DNA of 64,000 nucleotides from an uncultured Oscillospiraceae bacterium (GTDB taxonomy: Bacteria; Bacillota; Clostridia; Oscillospirales; Oscillospiraceae): positions 186,001 to 250,000 of the forward strand of contig CAJTUE010000001.1 in assembly GCA_910579775.1 (NCBI GenBank). Direction: 5' to 3'. A program made the translations under genes and the position numbers. A model generated the notes under the pieces. That model searched no databases. It was not told where the DNA came from and was given only the letters and a program-made list of their open reading frames with translations. Of this stretch, positions 16,964-25,674 are shown one piece after another (the first letter of the stretch is position 1; each line of letters begins with the position of its first letter).

Positions 16964-19260
16964 GGAGGGGAGCGGTCCTGTTTGGCTCCTTTTCCGCCGC
17001 CGTGTTCGCGGCCGTGTATCTGCTTCCCGCGGGGCTCTGGCCCTGGCTGGGGACGGCGGCCCTGGTCCCGGCGGCGGTGTGTCTTTGGAAGGGACGCCGT
17101 CTGGGGGTCTTGATCGCCCTTGGGGCGTCCGCGGCGTTGCTGTGGTGCGCGGCCTACCGCATGGTGATGTTTGCCCCCGGCGAGGCGTTGGACGGCCGCC
17201 GCACCCAAGTGAGGCTCCAGGCCGCTTCGTTCGCCGCGCGGGAGGAATATGGTCTCAGCCTGCCCTGCTATATTTTGGACCGGGGTCCCGTGCCCATCCG
17301 GGCAGCCCTCTACGGCGGGGAGGCTCTGGCGGAGGTCAAGCCGGGAGACGCGCTGACCGTGACGGCGGACTGCACCTGCCGCACCTACCTGGACCGGGGC
17401 GCGGTGTCCAATGTGGCCGCTAAGGGGATCTTTGTCACCCTGCGTGCCCGTGGCGCGCTCACCGTTGAACCGACGGACCGCCTGCCCTGGTGGAGTCTGC
17501 CCCGGCTGTGGGGCAGGGCGCTGGCAGAGCGGGTAGAGGAAGCCTTTCCCAAGGATGTCTCCGGTCTCCTTGCCGCCATGGTGGCGGGGGAGCGGGGCGT
17601 GATCCGTGACAGCGACTACACCGCCCTGAAGCGTTCGGGCGTGGCCCACCTGATGGCGGTGTCCGGGATGCACGTGTGCTTTCTGGTAGGCCTTCTGAGC
17701 CTGCTGACCGGAGCGGACCCGCGCCGCCGGGCGGCGGTGTGCCTGCCGGTGATCGTGGTGTTTGCTCTGGCGGTGGGCGGGAGCCCGTCGGTGCTGCGGG
17801 CGTGTATCATCTGGGCCTTTGCACTGCTGGCTCCGGTGGCAGGGCGGGAGAAGGACCCCTGGTCCGCCCTGGCCGCGGCGCTGTTTTTCCTTCTTTTGTG
17901 CAATCCGCTGTCCGCCGCCAACGTGGGGCTCCAGTTGTCCTTTGCCGCCGTGGCGGGGATCAACTCGGTGACCCCTAGGCTGTCTGAGGCCATGAGCGGC
18001 TGGCGGCTTTCCCCGGCAAAGACCGCGCCCATGTGGAGGCGGGTCTTTCTGGGCGCGGCGGACAAGCTGGCGAGGCTGGTCCGGGAGGGACTGGCCTCCA
18101 CCCTGGGGGCGCTGGTGTTCACCGTTCCGCTGAGCGCCCTCTATTTCGGGACCCTCTCCCTTGCCGCCCCTGTGACCAATCTTCTGGTTTTACCGGTGGC
18201 GGCGGTGGTGTTCGCCCTGGGACTGGTGACCGGGGTGGTGGGCTTCCTTTCTCCTGCCGCCGCGGCGTTTCTGGGCCGGACGCTGGCCTGGCCCGCCCGG
18301 TATGTCATGGCGGTGGCACGGGGAATCGGCGCCTTCCCCTACAGCGCGGTGACCCTTAACGGGGTCTATTACCCCGCCTTTCTGCTCTTTGCCTACGCGC
18401 TGCTGCTCATCGCGGTGCTGTGGCGGGGACAGCGGCGGCGCTGGTGGGTGTTCACCGGCTGTGGAGCGGTGATGCTGTGCGCCGCCGTGCTCTTGACCCG
18501 GCTGACCTTTTGTCAGGGGGACCTGACGGTGACCGCCCTCAACGTGGGCCAGGGGCAGAGCGTTCTGCTCTCCTCTGCGGGGCAGACCGCCCTCATTGAC
18601 TGCGGTGGAAGCACGTATCGGGACCCCGGCGACCTGGCCGCGGACTATCTGGCGGACCGGGGAGAGCGGCGCGTCGACCTTCTCATCCTCACCCACTATC
18701 ACGACGACCACATGAACGGCGTGGCCACCCTCTTTGAACGGGTGGAAATCGGAGCGGTCATCCTTCCCGAGATGGAGGAGGACGAGGACCGCCAGCTCTG
18801 GCTGGCGGAGTTGGCCGCGGCAGAGGGAGCGGAGGTGACCTGGCTCCGGGAGGACCAAACCGTCCGACTGGGTGGCGCGGACCTGCGGATCTTCGCGCCC
18901 CTGGGCAGCGGCGACGCCAACGAGGCGGGCCTCTCCGTCCTGGCCTCCGCCGGAGACTTTGACGCCCTCATCACCGGGGATATGGGAAGTGCGGTGGAGC
19001 GGCGGCTGGTGAAATACCATGATCTGCCCCGGTGCGAGGTGCTGGTGGCGGGCCATCACGGCTCGGCGGGCTCCAACAGCGAGACCCTGCTGCGGGCCAT
19101 CCGCCCCCGGACCGCTTTGATCTCGGTGGGCAGCAATTCCTACGGGCATCCGGCCCCGGAGACCTTGGAGCGTCTTACCACTGCCGGCGCGGATATCTAC
19201 CGCACCGACCTGCGCGGAAATATCACCGTGACCGCCACCTTGGGCGGGGAAGGAGGCTGA
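16960..19260 (+). CDS. comEC: ComEC/Rec2 family competence DNA-uptake channel
   Basis: A 766-residue membrane protein of the usual family layout. An N-terminal membrane/OB-fold region is followed by the multi-helix Competence domain (roughly residues 190-490, including HLMAVSGMHVCFLVG). The C-terminal metallo-beta-lactamase-like domain carries THYHDDHMNG near residue 578. ComEC forms the pore that brings single-stranded DNA across the membrane. The start overlaps the pyrB stop by four bases, and holA follows after four bases, so the genes are translated from one message. No pilus (comG) genes are in view, so natural competence cannot be concluded. Confidence 0.93.
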   Translation: MRRGAVLFGSFSAAVFAAVYLLPAGLWPWLGTAALVPAAVCLWKGRRLGVLIALGASAALLWCAAYRMVMFAPGEALDGRRTQVRLQAASFAAREEYGLSLPCYILDRGPVPIRAALYGGEALAEVKPGDALTVTADCTCRTYLDRGAVSNVAAKGIFVTLRARGALTVEPTDRLPWWSLPRLWGRALAERVEEAFPKDVSGLLAAMVAGERGVIRDSDYTALKRSGVAHLMAVSGMHVCFLVGLLSLLTGADPRRRAAVCLPVIVVFALAVGGSPSVLRACIIWAFALLAPVAGREKDPWSALAAALFFLLLCNPLSAANVGLQLSFAAVAGINSVTPRLSEAMSGWRLSPAKTAPMWRRVFLGAADKLARLVREGLASTLGALVFTVPLSALYFGTLSLAAPVTNLLVLPVAAVVFALGLVTGVVGFLSPAAAAFLGRTLAWPARYVMAVARGIGAFPYSAVTLNGVYYPAFLLFAYALLLIAVLWRGQRRRWWVFTGCGAVMLCAAVLLTRLTFCQGDLTVTALNVGQGQSVLLSSAGQTALIDCGGSTYRDPGDLAADYLADRGERRVDLLILTHYHDDHMNGVATLFERVEIGAVILPEMEEDEDRQLWLAELAAAEGAEVTWLREDQTVRLGGADLRIFAPLGSGDANEAGLSVLASAGDFDALITGDMGSAVERRLVKYHDLPRCEVLVAGHHGSAGSNSETLLRAIRPRTALISVGSNSYGHPAPETLERLTTAGADIYRTDLRGNITVTATLGGEGG

Positions 19261-19264
19261 GCCC

Positions 19265-20299
19265 ATGGCAAAGCCAAAGCAAAAAAGCGACGGCTCCCTG
19301 GAGCGGTTCAAAAGCGAGCTGAAGGAGAAGGTCCCCCGCCGTCTCTATGTGCTCCACGGCGAAGAGGTCTATCTGCGCCAGCACTATTTGAGCCGTCTGC
19401 GGGAGCTGTTGATCCCCGCGGGAATGGAGGCGTTCAACGACAAGCTGTTGGAGGGGAAGGAGGTCTCTGCACGGGACATCATTGCCGCCGCCGACTGCTT
19501 TCCCATGATGAGCGAGCACACCCTGGTGGTGGTGCGGGACTATGACCTCTTTAAGGCAAACGAGGCGGACCGCGCCGCCCTGATGAGCTATTTTGCCGAC
19601 CTGCCAGAGTATGTGTGCCTGGTGTTTGTCTATGACCTGATCCCCTATAAGCCGGACGCCCGCACTAAGCTGGCCGCCGCCTTGAAGGAGCACGGCCTGG
19701 TGGTGGACTTCCCCCGCCAGGAGCAGGAGCAGCTGGTGGACTGGATCGTCCGGCGGTTCAAAGCGGCGGGGAAGAGCGTGGACTCTGAGCTGGCCAAGTA
19801 TCTGATCTTCCTGTGCGGCGACCTGATGCAGGACTTGATCCCCGAAATCGGGAAGATCGCCGCCTACGCCAAGGGGGCCAGAGTGACCAAGAGCGACGTG
19901 GACGCCGTGGCCGCTCCCCGGCTGGACGCGGTGGTGTTCCAGCTCAGCGACGCCGTAGGCGCCGGACAGTATGACAAGGCTCTGGGGGTCTTGGCCGACC
20001 TGCTCCACATGCAGGAGCCGCCCCAGCTCATCATGGCGGCCCTGGGGAAATATTTCCGCCAGCTCTACGCCGCCCGGGTGGCCCTGGAGGAGCGGCGCAC
20101 CGCCGACGACGTGGCCGGGCTTTGGAAGATGCACCCCTTCGTGGCCTCCAAGCTCATGGCCGCCGCCCATAAGGTGGATCTGGCCTGGTGCCGCGCCGCC
20201 CTGCGGCGGGTGGCAGAGACTGACGTGGCCCTGAAGACGGCGGGTGGCGACCCCGACCAGACTCTGACCGGGCTGGTCCTATCCCTGGCCTATGGATAA
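19265..20299 (+). CDS. holA: DNA polymerase III delta subunit (clamp-loader subunit)
   Basis: A 344-residue protein of the HolA family, which opens the beta sliding clamp within the clamp loader. It starts with the characteristic RLYVLHGEEVYLRQHYLSRL segment and a degenerate AAA+ fold, and ends with the helical C-terminal domain (PPQLIMAALGKYFRQLY and DQTLTGLVLSLA). comEC-holA adjacency is common in Firmicutes. GGAGG at 19251-19255 precedes the ATG. Its 3' end overlaps rnmV by eight bases. Confidence 0.92.
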   Translation: MAKPKQKSDGSLERFKSELKEKVPRRLYVLHGEEVYLRQHYLSRLRELLIPAGMEAFNDKLLEGKEVSARDIIAAADCFPMMSEHTLVVVRDYDLFKANEADRAALMSYFADLPEYVCLVFVYDLIPYKPDARTKLAAALKEHGLVVDFPRQEQEQLVDWIVRRFKAAGKSVDSELAKYLIFLCGDLMQDLIPEIGKIAAYAKGARVTKSDVDAVAAPRLDAVVFQLSDAVGAGQYDKALGVLADLLHMQEPPQLIMAALGKYFRQLYAARVALEERRTADDVAGLWKMHPFVASKLMAAAHKVDLAWCRAALRRVAETDVALKTAGGDPDQTLTGLVLSLAYG

Positions 20300-20897
20300 G
20301 CTGAGGGTCCGGGAGGTCATTTTGGTGGAGGGGAAGTACGACAAGATCGCCCTGGAGACGGTGGTAGACGGTCTGATTTTCCCGGTGGACGGCTTTGCCA
20401 TCTTCAAGGACAAGGCCCGCAAGGAGCTGCTGCGCCGCCTGGCGGCGGAGCGGGGGGTGGTCATTCTCACCGATCCTGACGGCGGCGGGGTGGTCATCCG
20501 AAGTCACCTGAAGGGCATTTTGCCGCCCGAGCGGGTGAAGGAGGCGTTTATCCCTGACGTGCCCGGCAAGGAGCGCCGCAAGCGCGCCCCCGGCAAGGCG
20601 GGCACCCTGGGGGTGGAGGGCATGAAGCCTCAGGCCCTGCGGGAAGCCCTGCTCCGCGCGGGCGTGGGGGTGGAGGAGGAGCCCGCCCAGCCCGCCTTCA
20701 CCAAGGCCGAACTCTACACCCTGGGTCTGACAGGCACGCCGGACGCGAGGTGCCGCCGCCTGGCCCTGCAAAGGGCGCTGGACCTGCCCGCCAACCTGTC
20801 GACCAACGCCCTGCTGGGGGTGCTGAACGCCATCACCACCCCGGCGGTGGTGGAGGAATTGATTTCCCGTTGCGCTGCGGGGGAAGAGGAACTATAA
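20292..20897 (+). CDS. rnmV: Ribonuclease M5
   Basis: A 201-residue Toprim nuclease that trims 5S rRNA precursors in Gram-positive bacteria, working with ribosomal protein L18. The Toprim glutamate motif is ILVEGKYDK near residue 10 and the acidic motif is ILTDPDGGG near residue 58. The C-terminal half (PGKAGTLGVEG, TKAELYTLGL) is typical of RNase M5. The ATG at 20292 lies inside the end of holA, which suggests translational coupling. Confidence 0.93.
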   Translation: MDKLRVREVILVEGKYDKIALETVVDGLIFPVDGFAIFKDKARKELLRRLAAERGVVILTDPDGGGVVIRSHLKGILPPERVKEAFIPDVPGKERRKRAPGKAGTLGVEGMKPQALREALLRAGVGVEEEPAQPAFTKAELYTLGLTGTPDARCRRLALQRALDLPANLSTNALLGVLNAITTPAVVEELISRCAAGEEEL

Positions 20898-20898
20898 T
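20870..20898 (+). promoter_or_regulatory. Promoter of hemW
   Basis: TTGCGC (20870-20875), 17-bp spacer and a perfect TATAAT (20893-20898) that overlaps the rnmV stop codon. The hemW ATG is 35 bases past the -10. Confidence 0.8.
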
Positions 20899-20932
20899 AG
20901 AGCTATCCTAGTTGAAACAGGGGGTGAAAGCC

Positions 20933-22123
20933 ATGGCGGAGAAGCTGGGCATTTACGTCCACATCCCGTTTTGCAAACACAAATGCGACTACTGCGACTT
21001 CTACTCCCTGGCGGGGGCGGAGGAACAGACGGAGCGCTATCAAAAGGCTCTGCTGGCCCATATGGCGGAGACCGCGCCTCTGGCCAAGGGCTGGGAGGTG
21101 GACGCCGTCTACTTTGGCGGCGGCACCCCCCTGATGCTGGGGACCAAGGCCCTGATCCAGGTGCTGGACTTTATCAAAAAACACTTTAAGGTGACCCGGG
21201 ACGCGGAGATCACCGTGGAGGCCAACCCGGAATCGGTGGACTTTGCCACCCTGCGCGCCCTGCGCCGGGCGGGATTTAACCGCCTCTCCCTGGGGATGCA
21301 GTCCGCCTGTGACGCTGAGCTGAAGGCGGTGGGCCGCATCCACGACTTTGCCCAGGTGGAGGCGGCTGTCCAGGCCGCACGGAAGGCCAAGCTGAAGAAC
21401 GTGAGTCTGGACTTGATCTACGGCCTCCCCGGCCAGACCTCCGAGAGCTGGGAAAAGACTCTGGACGCCGCCGTTGCCTTGGGTCCTGAGCACATCTCGG
21501 GCTACGGACTCAAGGTGGAGGATGGCACTCCCCTGGCTGTCCGGGTGGCGGCGGGGGAGAGCTTGCCGGATGACGACGCCCAGGCCGACGCCTACCTAGC
21601 CATGGTGTCCCGGCTGGAGGCGGCGGGCTATCAGCAGTATGAGATCTCCAACTTTGCCAAGGAGGGCTTTCCCTCCCGCCACAACCTGAAATACTGGACC
21701 CTCAGCCCCTACCTGGGCTTTGGCCCCGGCGCCCACTCCGACTTTGGCGACCGGCGCTATGCCTTCCTCCGGGACCTGGAGGGGTACATCACCGCCGTGG
21801 AGAGCGGCGGGCGGCTCTTGTCCGAGGAGACGGTCATTCCCCGGCGGGAACGGGGGAGCGAGTATCTGATGCTCCGTCTGCGCACCACCCACGGGATCGA
21901 GGAGTGGGAATACCGGCGGGAGTTTTTCATGGATTTTGACCCCGTTCTGGCCCTGCTCACCGACTACGAGCGTCAGGGCTGGGCGGAGCGGCGGGACCGC
22001 CGCTGGCGGTTTACCCCGGAGGGCTTTTTGCGCTCTAACGTGCTCATCGGCCAGCTGCTGGAGGTCCAGGAGCGCTCCACCCTCCCCGGCACCCTCAAAT
22101 ACATGTCGCGTAAAGGAACCTGA
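20933..22123 (+). CDS. hemW: HemW-like radical SAM heme chaperone
   Basis: The 396-residue protein has the radical SAM cluster motif CKHKCDYC (C14, C18, C21) in the setting YVHIPFCKHKCDYCDFYS. It also has the EANPES, NRLSLGMQS and LIYGLPGQT motifs of the HemN/HemW family. The CxYCDF ending and short N-terminus point to HemW, which inserts heme, rather than HemN (coproporphyrinogen dehydrogenase); older annotation calls such proteins oxygen-independent coproporphyrinogen oxidase. I chose the ATG at 20933 behind a GGGGG site, not the in-frame TTG at 20912. The next gene starts one base after the stop. Confidence 0.9.
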   Translation: MAEKLGIYVHIPFCKHKCDYCDFYSLAGAEEQTERYQKALLAHMAETAPLAKGWEVDAVYFGGGTPLMLGTKALIQVLDFIKKHFKVTRDAEITVEANPESVDFATLRALRRAGFNRLSLGMQSACDAELKAVGRIHDFAQVEAAVQAARKAKLKNVSLDLIYGLPGQTSESWEKTLDAAVALGPEHISGYGLKVEDGTPLAVRVAAGESLPDDDAQADAYLAMVSRLEAAGYQQYEISNFAKEGFPSRHNLKYWTLSPYLGFGPGAHSDFGDRRYAFLRDLEGYITAVESGGRLLSEETVIPRRERGSEYLMLRLRTTHGIEEWEYRREFFMDFDPVLALLTDYERQGWAERRDRRWRFTPEGFLRSNVLIGQLLEVQERSTLPGTLKYMSRKGT

Positions 22124-22124
22124 T

Positions 22125-25100
22125 ATGAAAAAATTACTGAGCGTTTTGTTGGCCCTGACCCTGCTGGTCACCCCTGCCGCGGCCTCTCAGGCCCTGGGGT
22201 GGGAGTTGGTGCGAAGCGAGACGGTGATCGGTCCCGGCGTGTCCCTCACCACCCAGAAGCTCTGGGGGGACAGCCGGTCGGATTACCGCACCGAACAGTT
22301 CGTTACATACACCCCCGGCCAGGGGGTGTCTCCCGTGGTGGCCTATGGCCCGAATATCCCCGCTAAGGCCACCCTCACCTCTATGGCGAAGGCGCTGGAG
22401 GAATATGGCGGCCGGGTGCTGGCGGGGGCCAATGGAGACTATTTTGTGGTGGCCACCGGTGTGCCTCTGGGCATGGTGGCCACTTGGGGCGTTCTGCGCT
22501 CCTCTTCCTCTTACCTTTATGCTGTGGGCTTTGACGCCGACGGCAAGGCTTTCATCGGCAAGCCAGAGCTCACCGTGGGCGTAGAGCTTAAGGGGCAGAG
22601 CCTGGCGGCCATGGGGGGCTATAACAAGTCCCGGGTGGCCAAGGACGGTCTTACCCTCTTTAACCAGGACTTTGGCGCCGCCACCAAGGGGGCGGGGAAG
22701 GGGATCAACGTGATCCTCCGCCCGGTGGTGATCCCCGAGGATCAGACGCCCCCGGTGTACCAGGCCCCCGACGTCACCCCGCCAGAGGCGCCCGTCCCCG
22801 TGACCGATCCCTTCACCGGAGAGGTGACCGGGCCCAGCGAGGAGGAGCTGGCGGCTTACCAGACGGCGCTGGAGGCATATCAGACCGTTTTGTCGGAGGC
22901 CCAGAGCGCCTACGAGACCGCCCTGGCGGAGTGGGCGCGGCTGTTGGCCAGCGCCCCCGCCCAGATGACGGTAGGGGGCGAGACGGTGACCTGTGTGGTG
23001 ACGGCGGTGTCCGAGCAGGAGGGAGCCGTAGCCATTCCCGAGGGCTGCTTTATCCTCACCGTGGGTCTGGAGAGCGGCGATTATCTGAGCGGCCAGCTAT
23101 CTGCCCTGAAGGTGGGAGAGCAGGTGAAGCTCAGCGTCACCTCCCCCGATCCACGCTGGGGGGAGGCCCAGCAGGCCATTGGCGGATATGCCCTGCTGCT
23201 GAAGGACGGCGTGGTCCAGGAGGGCCTGGACAACACCGCCAATCCCCGCACCGCCCTGGGCATCAAGGCGGACGGGAGCGTGATCCTCTACACCGTCGAC
23301 GGGCGGCAGAGCGGCCACAGCGTGGGCGCCTCCATGCGACAGGTGGCCGCCCGGCTCAAGGAGCTGGGCTGTGTGGACGCGGTGCTCTTTGACGGCGGCG
23401 GCTCCACCACCTTTGGAGCCACTGGTGCGCTGGACGCGGCCTTTTCCCTGCAAAACAAGCCCTCTGACGGGGGCCAGCGGGCGGTGACCAACGCCCTGTT
23501 TTTTGTCTCTGAGCTGAAGCCCACCGGAGAGCTGGGTTCTTTGCACATCACCCCCCAGAGCGGGCTGTTTTTGCCCGGCGGCAAGGCGGTGTTGACCGCC
23601 CAGGGCATCGATAGCGGCTATTATCCCATGACCGCCGCTGTGGGCGCGGCGACCTATGACGTGTCCGGCCCCGGTGCGGTGGCGGGGAACGTGTTTGCCG
23701 CCGGCGCAGCCACTGAGAAGACCGAGGCGGTGGTCACCGCCACCGCCGCCGGGGGACAGCGGGGAAGCACCGTCTTGACAGTGGTCCCCACGCCCCACGG
23801 CATTACCCTTTCGGATGAGGCCACCGGTCAGGCGGTGACCAGCCTCAACCTGGACCCGGGGCAGACCCTGCCCCTGTCTGCCGCCGCCGTGTGGTACGGC
23901 CTGCCCATGACCGCCTCCGACGACTGCTTTACCTGGTCGGTCACCCCTGAAGTGGGGAGCGTTGACGCTGCCGGGACCCTCACCGCCGGGAGCAAGGCCG
24001 CCGTGGGAAGCGTCACCGTGGCCGCTGGGGCCAAGAGCGTGTCCGTTCCAGTGACCGTGGGCGGCCATGTGATGTTGCTGGAGTCCTGGGAGGAGGGGAG
24101 CACCCTTCCCGTTTTGGACGACCCGGAGGGCGCGCTTTGCGTGGAGCTGTCCCGAGAGCAGGTGCGCTATGGCAAGTCCGCCTTGAAGGTGGAATATCCC
24201 TCTTGGACGGATAGCGTTTTGCCCTTGAACCTGCCCATCGCGGCGGGGGAGAGCAGGCTGGACCTGTGGCTGTACGCCGGGGATGACGGCCTGAAGAGCC
24301 TGGAGGCGGAGTTTGCCCTGGTAGATGGGACTGCCGTGACCGTGCCTCTGGCCACCGGAACGGCGGAGGCCGCCTGGCGGCGTGTGGGCTGTGAGTTGCC
24401 CGAGGGGACGGCGTCCCTGAAGGCCCTGCACATTACCCCCGACCAACATGCGGCCGATCCCGTCCCCGGCGTGGTGATCCCCAGCGGGATGTATATGTCT
24501 ACCCTCTACCTGGACCACATGACCACCGCCAACGGCCCCATTTTTGATACCATGCCCCCCACGGTGAAGCTCACCATGGAGAATGGGACGGTGAAGGCCG
24601 TGCTGTCCGACAATGTGGACAAGACCTTTGACCCGGCGCGCATCTCCTTCACCCTGGACGGCAAGGCGGTGGACTTTGTGATCAACGGCGCCACCGCCGC
24701 GGTTTGGCTCGACCTGCGGGACGCTTTGCTCCACCGGATATCGGTCACGGTGTCCGACACCTCGGGCAACCTGGCCCGGGCCTCCCTGGAGCTCCCGCCC
24801 GCGGTGGACAACGTGTCTCCCTTTGCCGACGTGGAGGGGCACTGGGGCCGCAATTACGCCGACTATCTCTACGACCGGGGCATCTCCAACGGCAGTCCCG
24901 GCCCCAATGGGACCCTGCTTTTCCAGCCGGGGGACAACATTACCCGGGGAGACTTCGTCACCATGCTCATGCGCTGGTTGGGCGCCGACCTCAGTCAATA
25001 TGAGGATGTGAAGCTGCCCTTTGAGGACCTGTCCGCTATCCAACCCTGGGCGTTGAACGCCATCCGGGCGGCCTACTTCCAGGGGATCTTCACCGGCAGC

Positions 25101-25364
25101 GCTGCGGGGGACCTGCTCTACGCCAATGCCACCCAGCCCATTACCCGGGCCCAGGCCATGGCCCTGCTGGGCCGGGTCCAGGCCAAGGGCTACGCCCCTG
25201 CGGGGGAGACCTTCCTGGACCAGGCGGACATCCCCGCCTGGGCCACGGAGCACGTGGCCGCTCTGGTGGGCCAGGGCGTGGTCAACGGCTTTGGCGGCTA
25301 TGTCCGTCCCAACGACCCCATCACCCGGGCGGAGGTCGCCAAGGTGCTCACCATGATGTGGTGA
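22125..25364 (+). CDS. SLH-anchored surface protein with phosphodiester glycosidase (NAGPA) domain
   Basis: A 1079-residue exported protein. The signal peptide is MKKLLSVLLALTLLVTPAAA. A NAGPA-type phosphodiester glycosidase domain lies at roughly residues 30-465, with GANGDYF near 90 and the core GHSVGASMRQ and AVLFDGGGSTTF near 396-430. The domain is split by a charged Pro-rich and helical insert (about 205-280, with repeated AYQTALEAYQT-like heptads). Ig-like and carbohydrate-binding-like beta domains follow (about 470-890). Three SLH repeats end the protein (about 890-1079, each with an ITR motif such as NITRGDFV), so it should bind secondary cell-wall polymer on the outer surface. NAGPA homologues act on sugar phosphodiesters in exopolysaccharide or wall polymers; the actual substrate is unknown. 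AAAGGA at 22112 sets the start; a longer in-frame ORF from 21936 is only the hemW shadow. Confidence 0.88.
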   Translation: MKKLLSVLLALTLLVTPAAASQALGWELVRSETVIGPGVSLTTQKLWGDSRSDYRTEQFVTYTPGQGVSPVVAYGPNIPAKATLTSMAKALEEYGGRVLAGANGDYFVVATGVPLGMVATWGVLRSSSSYLYAVGFDADGKAFIGKPELTVGVELKGQSLAAMGGYNKSRVAKDGLTLFNQDFGAATKGAGKGINVILRPVVIPEDQTPPVYQAPDVTPPEAPVPVTDPFTGEVTGPSEEELAAYQTALEAYQTVLSEAQSAYETALAEWARLLASAPAQMTVGGETVTCVVTAVSEQEGAVAIPEGCFILTVGLESGDYLSGQLSALKVGEQVKLSVTSPDPRWGEAQQAIGGYALLLKDGVVQEGLDNTANPRTALGIKADGSVILYTVDGRQSGHSVGASMRQVAARLKELGCVDAVLFDGGGSTTFGATGALDAAFSLQNKPSDGGQRAVTNALFFVSELKPTGELGSLHITPQSGLFLPGGKAVLTAQGIDSGYYPMTAAVGAATYDVSGPGAVAGNVFAAGAATEKTEAVVTATAAGGQRGSTVLTVVPTPHGITLSDEATGQAVTSLNLDPGQTLPLSAAAVWYGLPMTASDDCFTWSVTPEVGSVDAAGTLTAGSKAAVGSVTVAAGAKSVSVPVTVGGHVMLLESWEEGSTLPVLDDPEGALCVELSREQVRYGKSALKVEYPSWTDSVLPLNLPIAAGESRLDLWLYAGDDGLKSLEAEFALVDGTAVTVPLATGTAEAAWRRVGCELPEGTASLKALHITPDQHAADPVPGVVIPSGMYMSTLYLDHMTTANGPIFDTMPPTVKLTMENGTVKAVLSDNVDKTFDPARISFTLDGKAVDFVINGATAAVWLDLRDALLHRISVTVSDTSGNLARASLELPPAVDNVSPFADVEGHWGRNYADYLYDRGISNGSPGPNGTLLFQPGDNITRGDFVTMLMRWLGADLSQYEDVKLPFEDLSAIQPWALNAIRAAYFQGIFTGSAAGDLLYANATQPITRAQAMALLGRVQAKGYAPAGETFLDQADIPAWATEHVAALVGQGVVNGFGGYVRPNDPITRAEVAKVLTMMW

Positions 25365-25393
25365 GCGGGGGGCCTACAGAGAAGAATGCCCGT

Positions 25394-25615
25394 GTCATCC
25401 CGGCGTTACGAAGTAAGCCGGGGTGACTATCCTACCTGGCAATAGAACTCCCCAGGGGGAGTATCCAACAGAGGGGGACCGAGGTCCCCCTCTTTGGCCG
25501 AAGGGATTGTCCAGAGGGGGGCTCTCGGATTGCCCACCTCTGGCCTCTTTTCTGGGGGGCTATCTTTTCGAGGACGGAAAAGATAATCCCTCAGAAAGGT
25601 GGCGGTCCCGACCGC
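25394..25615. repeat. Run of consecutive hairpins in the 310-bp gap between two convergent surface-protein genes
   Basis: No gene is supported between 25365 and 25674. The gap is nearly filled with inverted repeats: 25394-25427 (GTCATCCCGGC against GCCGGGGTGAC with one bulge), 25447-25462 (ACTCCCC/GGGGAGT), 25470-25493, 25511-25543 (CCAGAGG/CCTCTGG), 25551-25595 (TATCTTTTC/GAAAAGATA with an outer TCTG-rich stem) and 25602-25615 (GCGGTC/GACCGC). A terminator at 25621 completes the series. It may be a compound palindromic repeat or a structured RNA. Confidence 0.6.
25470..25493 (+). terminator. Hairpin terminator after the NAGPA-SLH gene
   Basis: AGAGGGGGACC pairs with GGTCCCCCTCT with a very short loop, followed by TTGG. 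It lies 105 bases after the stop of the + strand gene and is the best candidate for its terminator. Confidence 0.55.
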
Positions 25616-25620
25616 AAAGG

Positions 25621-25648
25621 AAGGGCCCCGGCTTACGCCGGGGCCCTT
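25621..25648. terminator. Bidirectional terminator between convergent genes
   Basis: AAGGGCCCCGGC pairs perfectly with GCCGGGGCCCTT around TTAC. On the - strand it comes 26 bases after the stop of the GH84 gene and is followed by CCTTTG; on the + strand the 3' arm ends in TTT. Confidence 0.75.
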
Positions 25649-25674
25649 TGATACGTTGTGCGCAGGTCGTTTGA

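Noticed and set aside
21936..22124. Upstream extension of the NAGPA-SLH protein into hemW
   Set aside because: The real start at 22125 gives a normal signal peptide; the extension is a frame-shifted reading of hemW.
25423..25674. 83-codon open frame in the gap before the GH84 gene
   Set aside because: It is made entirely of hairpin sequence, is rich in Gly/Pro/Arg and has no ribosome site.
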